Below are positions 63,874-64,000 of a DNA stretch of 64,000 bases, in pieces. Origin of the DNA: Vibrio sp. CK2-1. GTDB lineage: Bacteria; Pseudomonadota; Gammaproteobacteria; Enterobacterales; Vibrionaceae. Within the stretch, counting starts at the first letter, position 1. Each line of letters opens with the position of its first letter. The notes under the pieces were generated by a model, which had not been told where the DNA came from, ran no database searches, and saw nothing but the letters and a program-made list of their open reading frames with translations. Location of the stretch: assembly GCF_021726515.1 (NCBI RefSeq), contig NZ_JAKKCJ010000004.1, positions 368,920-432,919 on the forward strand, in the 5' to 3' direction. The position numbers were made by a program, and so were the translations under genes.

Positions 63874-64000
63874 GTATCCGCGCCATGAACCCACGGGGCG
63901 ATATTGTTAGTGTTTGAAGTTCCAAGGCAGGAGTGCATCGATATCAGGTTCCGCTTTCGCTAACTCCTGCATGCACTTGACCATGTAGTCGTAAACGATA
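63874..64000. mobile_element. end of an IS66-family insertion sequence (partial)
   Basis: Starts at the presumed terminal repeat GTATCCGCGCCATGAACCC (63874 onward; IS66 ends usually begin GTA) and includes the 3' end of the transposase gene. The rest lies outside the window, so the opposite repeat and target duplication cannot be checked. Confidence 0.6.
63907..64000 (-). CDS. IS66-family transposase, C-terminal end (partial)
   Basis: Open frame entering from the right with stop TAA at 63907-63909. The last residues read MVKCMQELAKAEPDIDALLP followed by WNFKH; a terminal LLPWN motif is typical of IS66 TnpC transposases. Only about 30 residues are visible. The distance of about 33 bp from stop to IS end is short but usual for this family. 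Confidence 0.7.
   Translation of the reverse strand, partial: IVYDYMVKCMQELAKAEPDIDALLPWNFKH

Noticed and set aside
1..64000. tRNA or rRNA genes
   Set aside because: I looked for tRNA-like cloverleaf and TTCRA loops in the gene-free gaps and saw none I could support; most of the window is protein-coding.

Overview
This window is bacterial chromosomal DNA from a gammaproteobacterium, most likely a Vibrio or close relative. Gene order in the right half (lonH-fabA-rmf, uup, rlmL, zapC, pyrD, large NAD-glutamate dehydrogenase, pepN, prc, proQ, msrC, letAB, rsmF) is that of the terminus region of Vibrio chromosome 1. Two things place it at the replication terminus: a near-perfect dif site at 19948-19975, and a matP gene at 30843-31292 (its product organises the Ter macrodomain). 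All functional calls come from reading sequence and motifs; no database was searched.

Layout. (1) 1-4204: 3' part of a D-Ala-D-Ala ligase, a Cre-like tyrosine recombinase with eroded catalytic residues, yciH, a MATE transporter and a lipoprotein. (2) 4423-19806: a complete phosphonate system in two operons, phnC-D-E1-E2 and phnF-G-H-I-J-K-L-M-N-P, separated by a GST and a U32-family protein. Each operon is preceded by heptamers at an exact 11-bp period that look like tandem Pho boxes, so both halves are probably induced together by phosphate starvation through PhoB. The transporter imports phosphonates and the C-P lyase core (PhnGHIJ with PhnK/L, M, N, P) converts them to phosphate.

(3) 19965-29982: a 10.0-kb prophage of a tailless, membrane-containing phage inserted exactly at dif. 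It encodes a PM2 P2-like double-jelly-roll major capsid protein, a genome-packaging ATPase, about ten small transmembrane virion or lysis proteins, a membrane-anchored lytic enzyme, a spike-like protein, a Rep-like protein and two HTH regulators. It has no integrase, and its ends are Xer-type sites. The left end is an intact dif; the right end has a variant left arm and an 8-bp centre. It therefore fits an integrative element that exploits host XerCD. From memory it resembles the Vibrio NO16-like (Asemoviridae) / corticovirus-like prophages. Parts of it look little described: a large palindrome before rep, a hairpin-rich non-coding block with a solitary CRISPR-repeat-like hairpin, and a counter-oriented lipoprotein cargo gene.

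(4) 30035-43200: cytochrome c, matP, lonH, fabA, rmf (57 codons), a DUF3466-type exported protein, uup, rlmL, zapC and pyrD, mostly on the minus strand. (5) 43276-62946: gdhB, pepN, prc-proQ, msrC, a fused ABC exporter, letA-letB and rsmF. (6) 63087-64000: a PheC/solute-binding-type periplasmic protein whose start codon sits directly beside the apparent end of an IS66-family element that runs out of the window.
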